NCBI RefSeq assembly: GCF_020151015.1
Contig: NZ_CP083746.1
Coordinates: 2,323,001-2,387,000, forward strand
Length of the DNA stretch: 64,000 bases
Source: Pseudomonas sp. p1(2021b)
GTDB taxonomy: Bacteria; Pseudomonadota; Gammaproteobacteria; Pseudomonadales; Pseudomonadaceae
Direction of reading: 5' to 3'
The position numbers and the translations under genes were made by a program. Position 1 is the first letter of the stretch. Each line of letters starts with the position of its first letter. The notes below the pieces were generated by a model. It was given only the letters and a program-made list of their open reading frames with translations, was not told the DNA's origin and ran no database searches. Shown one piece after another: positions 61,513-64,000 of this stretch.

Positions 61513-62190
61513 ATGACCCAGCCTATATGGAGCAGCTTGCTCCCATTGCACATTGGCAGCCACGCGGACCATCACGCGGGTTTGTCCCTGCATCTTCACG
61601 AAGATCCTGGGCGTGCCGAGTTGGAGCACTTCATTCATCAGCGTTTCGCCCACGTGCACCATGCCGATGTCCACCATTATCTACCCGAGCTGCTGGCATT
61701 GCGCGACAGCCATGGGCGCTTGATCGCCGCGGCGGGGATACGACCGGCCAGCGAGGGGCCGTTGTTTCTCGAGCATTACCTGGACGAACCGCTGGAGTTC
61801 GCGGCGTCGCATGTGACAGGCGTGGCACTGGATCGTGAAGGCTTGGTCGAGGTCGGCAACCTGGCTGCGCTCAGCGCCGGCAGTGCGCGCGTCATGATCA
61901 TTGCCGTGACTTGGCTGCTGGCCATACGAGGGTTTCAGTGGGTGGCGTTTACCGGGGCTTCGACGTTGATCAACAGTTTTCAGCGTCTGGGGTTGGTGCC
62001 GAGTGTACTGGCGCCGGCCGACCCGGCCCGCCTGAGTGAGCCGGTGGATCACTGGGGAAGCTATTACGCTCAGCATCCTCAAGTATTCGTCGGCGACATT
62101 CGCCATGGGTTCGATCGTTTGAACACGGCGGGTGTGTTCCTGCGCCTGGGGTTGCCAACGCAGACCGAGGAGGCTGGCCATGCCGCGTGA
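61513..62190 (+). CDS. thermostable hemolysin-domain protein
   Basis: A 225-residue protein matching the T_hemolysin family: FIHQRFAHVHHADVHHYLPELLALRD at the N-terminus, FLEHYLDEPLE, and VEVGNLAALSAGSARVMIIAVTWLLAIRGFQWVAFTGASTL-like core (split here by memory of the family, seen at residues 110-160). The fold is related to acyltransferases; hemolytic activity is not established. It overlaps the ligase gene by 11 bases, so it is co-translated with it. Confidence 0.85.
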   Translation: MTQPIWSSLLPLHIGSHADHHAGLSLHLHEDPGRAELEHFIHQRFAHVHHADVHHYLPELLALRDSHGRLIAAAGIRPASEGPLFLEHYLDEPLEFAASHVTGVALDREGLVEVGNLAALSAGSARVMIIAVTWLLAIRGFQWVAFTGASTLINSFQRLGLVPSVLAPADPARLSEPVDHWGSYYAQHPQVFVGDIRHGFDRLNTAGVFLRLGLPTQTEEAGHAA

Positions 62191-63643
62191 ACTGCAGGAC
62201 TTCAAGCAGTTGTTGCTCGGCTACGCGTGTGAGTATGGCGACGCGCTGGCGGTCCAGGGTCTGGATGCCCAGTTCACTTACCGACAGTTGCTCGCCGAGG
62301 TGAACCGGCGTGCTCAAGCGTTGCGCGCCCGGCAGCCGGGTGCGCTGATGCTGGCTCTGGACAATGGTCCTGAACTTCTATTCTGGGACCTGGCGGCGCT
62401 GTTCACGGGCCGGCCTTGCGTGACCGTGCCGTCTTTTTTCACGCCATCGCAAATGCGTCATTGCATCGCGCAGAGCGGCGCGACCCAGGTACTGTTCGCG
62501 CACCCGTGGGCTGATGTGTTCAGCCAGTCGGGGTTCGTACAACAGGACGCCTTGTGGGAGCGACAGCTCAGCCCCTCTGTGGCGCTGCCCGCGGGGACTG
62601 CCAAGATCACCTATACCTCAGGCAGCACAGGTACGCCCAAGGGCGTATGTCTGGGGGCCGACGCCATCCTACGCGTAGCCCGCGAGCTGGAACTGGCCAG
62701 CCGCCCCACCGAACCTGAGCGACACCTGGCAGTGCTGCCGATGGGCGTACTGCTGGAAAACTTGGGCACCTATGCCGCACTGTCTGCAGGCGCCTGCGTA
62801 CAGATCTATCCCCAGGCACAGCTGGGCATGACTGGTTCCAGTCAGGTCGATTTCACGCGCTGGCTGATGGCAATCGCCCAGAGCGCGGCGCATAGCCTGA
62901 TCCTGGTGCCACAACTGCTGATGGGGCTTGTCACCGCGATCGAGCGTGGCTCGATGGACGTCGGCCCGCTTCGGTTCGTCGCGGTCGGCGGAGCGCGTGT
63001 ATCGCCCAGCCTTTTGGCGCGGGCCGAGGCGGTCGGTTTGCCGGTGTTCGAAGGCTATGGGTTGTCTGAATGTGCCTCTGTCGTGGCGTTGAACCGCCCT
63101 GGCGCGGTTCGCCCGGGAAGTGTCGGCAGGCCCTTGCCCCATGCACGAGTGCAAATCGCCGAGGATGGCGAGGTGCTGGTTGCAGGCTCGGTGCTCTTGG
63201 GCTATCTGGGGGAGGCCGCGGTCTCGTCACCTTGGTGGGCCACGGGTGACCTGGGGCATTTCGATGAAGATGGCTACTTGTACCTGAGCGGCCGCAAGAA
63301 GCATCAATTCATCAATAGTTTTGGACGCAACGTCAACCCCGAATGGGTGGAAACCGAACTGACCCAGGGCGGCGTGATCGCCCAGGCCTTCGTCCACGGT
63401 GAAGGGATGGCGCACAACCTGGCATTGCTTTGGCCGTTCGATCCGAGCGTCAGCGATACGGCCATCGAGCAAGCCGTACAGCGCAGCAATGCCACTTTAC
63501 CCGACTACGCCAAGGTACATGCCTGGCGGCGGTTGCCAGGCCCGCTCAGCGCTGGCGAGCAAACCCTGACGGCCAACGGTCGCCTGCGGCGCGAGGCAAT
63601 CCTGCAGCGTTACCAATCCCTGCTTTCCGACATTCCGAGCTGA
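62180..63643 (+). CDS. AMP-forming acyl-CoA synthetase/ligase
   Basis: A 487-residue adenylate-forming enzyme. The phosphate loop is ITYTSGSTGTPKGV, A5 is FEGYGLSECASVVALNRPG, A7 is WATGDLGHFDEDGYLYLSG, and A8 is RKKHQFINSFGRNVNPEWVE. The A10 segment is LTANGRLRREAIL, with Arg where the catalytic Lys usually is. It should activate a carboxylic acid as acyl-AMP, possibly for the haem-oxygenase-like enzyme downstream. The start MPRELQDF lies inside the preceding gene and follows GAGGAGGC. Confidence 0.9.
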   Translation: MPRELQDFKQLLLGYACEYGDALAVQGLDAQFTYRQLLAEVNRRAQALRARQPGALMLALDNGPELLFWDLAALFTGRPCVTVPSFFTPSQMRHCIAQSGATQVLFAHPWADVFSQSGFVQQDALWERQLSPSVALPAGTAKITYTSGSTGTPKGVCLGADAILRVARELELASRPTEPERHLAVLPMGVLLENLGTYAALSAGACVQIYPQAQLGMTGSSQVDFTRWLMAIAQSAAHSLILVPQLLMGLVTAIERGSMDVGPLRFVAVGGARVSPSLLARAEAVGLPVFEGYGLSECASVVALNRPGAVRPGSVGRPLPHARVQIAEDGEVLVAGSVLLGYLGEAAVSSPWWATGDLGHFDEDGYLYLSGRKKHQFINSFGRNVNPEWVETELTQGGVIAQAFVHGEGMAHNLALLWPFDPSVSDTAIEQAVQRSNATLPDYAKVHAWRRLPGPLSAGEQTLTANGRLRREAILQRYQSLLSDIPS

Positions 63644-63651
63644 GGTCTGCC

Positions 63652-64000
63652 ATGTCATTCTTTGACACCTTGCAATTGCAAACCACCCATGAACGCCAGG
63701 CCCTGTTCGCGGTGCCGGTTATCCGTGAAGCCCTGGCCGGCCAGGTCAGCCTGGAAAGCTATATCGCCTTCCTCACCCAGGCCTACCACCATGTACGCCA
63801 CACCGTACCGTTGTTGATGGCCTGCGGCGCACGCTTGCCTGCCCGTCTGGAATGGCTGCGCGCTGCGGTGTGCGAATACATCGAAGAGGAGTATGGCCAC
63901 GAACAATGGGTCCTGAACGATATCAAGGCCTGTGGGGGTGACTGGGAAGCGGTGCGCGACGGTCGTCCGGCGTTGCCGATAGAGTTGATGGTCGCCTACC
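63652..64000 (+). CDS. haem-oxygenase-like (TenA/diiron-type) enzyme, partial
   Basis: The first 116 residues of a helical protein that runs past the window. YIAFLTQAYHHVRHTVPLL and EYIEEEYGHEQW are the two blocks seen in iron-containing redox enzymes of the TenA/haem-oxygenase-like superfamily; H46/H47, H50, E79/E80 and H83 are candidate metal ligands. Related enzymes such as UndA act on fatty acids. It follows the ligase by eight bases, so it belongs to the same operon. Confidence 0.82.
   Translation, partial: MSFFDTLQLQTTHERQALFAVPVIREALAGQVSLESYIAFLTQAYHHVRHTVPLLMACGARLPARLEWLRAAVCEYIEEEYGHEQWVLNDIKACGGDWEAVRDGRPALPIELMVAY

Overview
The window is chromosomal DNA of a fluorescent Pseudomonas, most likely of the P. 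putida group. The evidence is the dense GC-rich coding, the typical REP palindromes (core GGGAGCGGGCTTG), Pseudomonas-restricted small proteins (DUF1652, DUF6555), a D-lysine catabolic locus in the order known from P. putida KT2440, and two FNR-type regulators in addition to whatever Anr the genome carries elsewhere. About 60 protein genes are supported. No rRNA, tRNA or CRISPR array was seen.

Region 1 (1-7.3 kb) is ordinary metabolic DNA: a permease end, a LysR regulator divergent from an NfsB-type nitroreductase, an MFS transporter, a stand-alone cysteine desulfurase, and a LysR regulator divergent from an acyl-CoA dehydrogenase. Region 2 (7.28-11.04 kb) is a repeat island. It is a nested imperfect palindrome with 29-bp outer arms, ~180-bp middle arms and a 25-bp inner pair, interrupted by an IS3-family and an IS481-family element. 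The IS481 copy has a clean 4-bp target duplication.

Region 3 (11.1-30.2 kb) holds a TerC/Alx protein, a PstS-OmpA fusion, a putative catabolic locus (XRE-cupin regulator, Fe-S old-yellow-enzyme-type demethylase/reductase, orphan periplasmic binding protein, class II aldolase, NCS1 permease), DMT exporters, a pirin, small Pseudomonas proteins, an ureidoglycine aminohydrolase-like cupin, a methyltransferase and a TsuA-like sulfur transporter.

Region 4 (30.4-39.7 kb) is the D-lysine/pipecolate locus: a C26 amidotransferase, a polar amino-acid ABC transporter, an AmaD-like oxidase, an RpiR regulator, DpkA and AmaC. A DUF899 protein, an AT-rich gap and a DHA2 efflux pump follow.

Region 5 (42.5-61.3 kb) is a low-oxygen stress island. 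Two FNR-family regulators, five tandem-domain universal stress proteins, two related GNAT acetyltransferases, a secondary alcohol dehydrogenase, a beta-CASP RNase, a phosphoribosyltransferase, Hsp20, a CBS protein, a K+ channel, a lipoprotein and a P1B-type ATPase fused to a hemerythrin domain lie around at least ten FNR/Anr-type boxes (TTGAY-N4-RTCAA and close variants). Two decayed genes, an erythromycin-esterase remnant and a BON/FtsH chimeric remnant, mark deletions in the island. I read it as a regulon for surviving oxygen limitation through stress proteins, metal export, RNA turnover and potassium/redox control.

Region 6 (61.4-64 kb) starts a tightly packed operon of a thermostable-hemolysin-domain protein, an AMP-forming ligase and a haem-oxygenase-like (TenA/diiron-type) enzyme cut by the window edge. 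It looks like an uncharacterised fatty-acid or small-molecule pathway.
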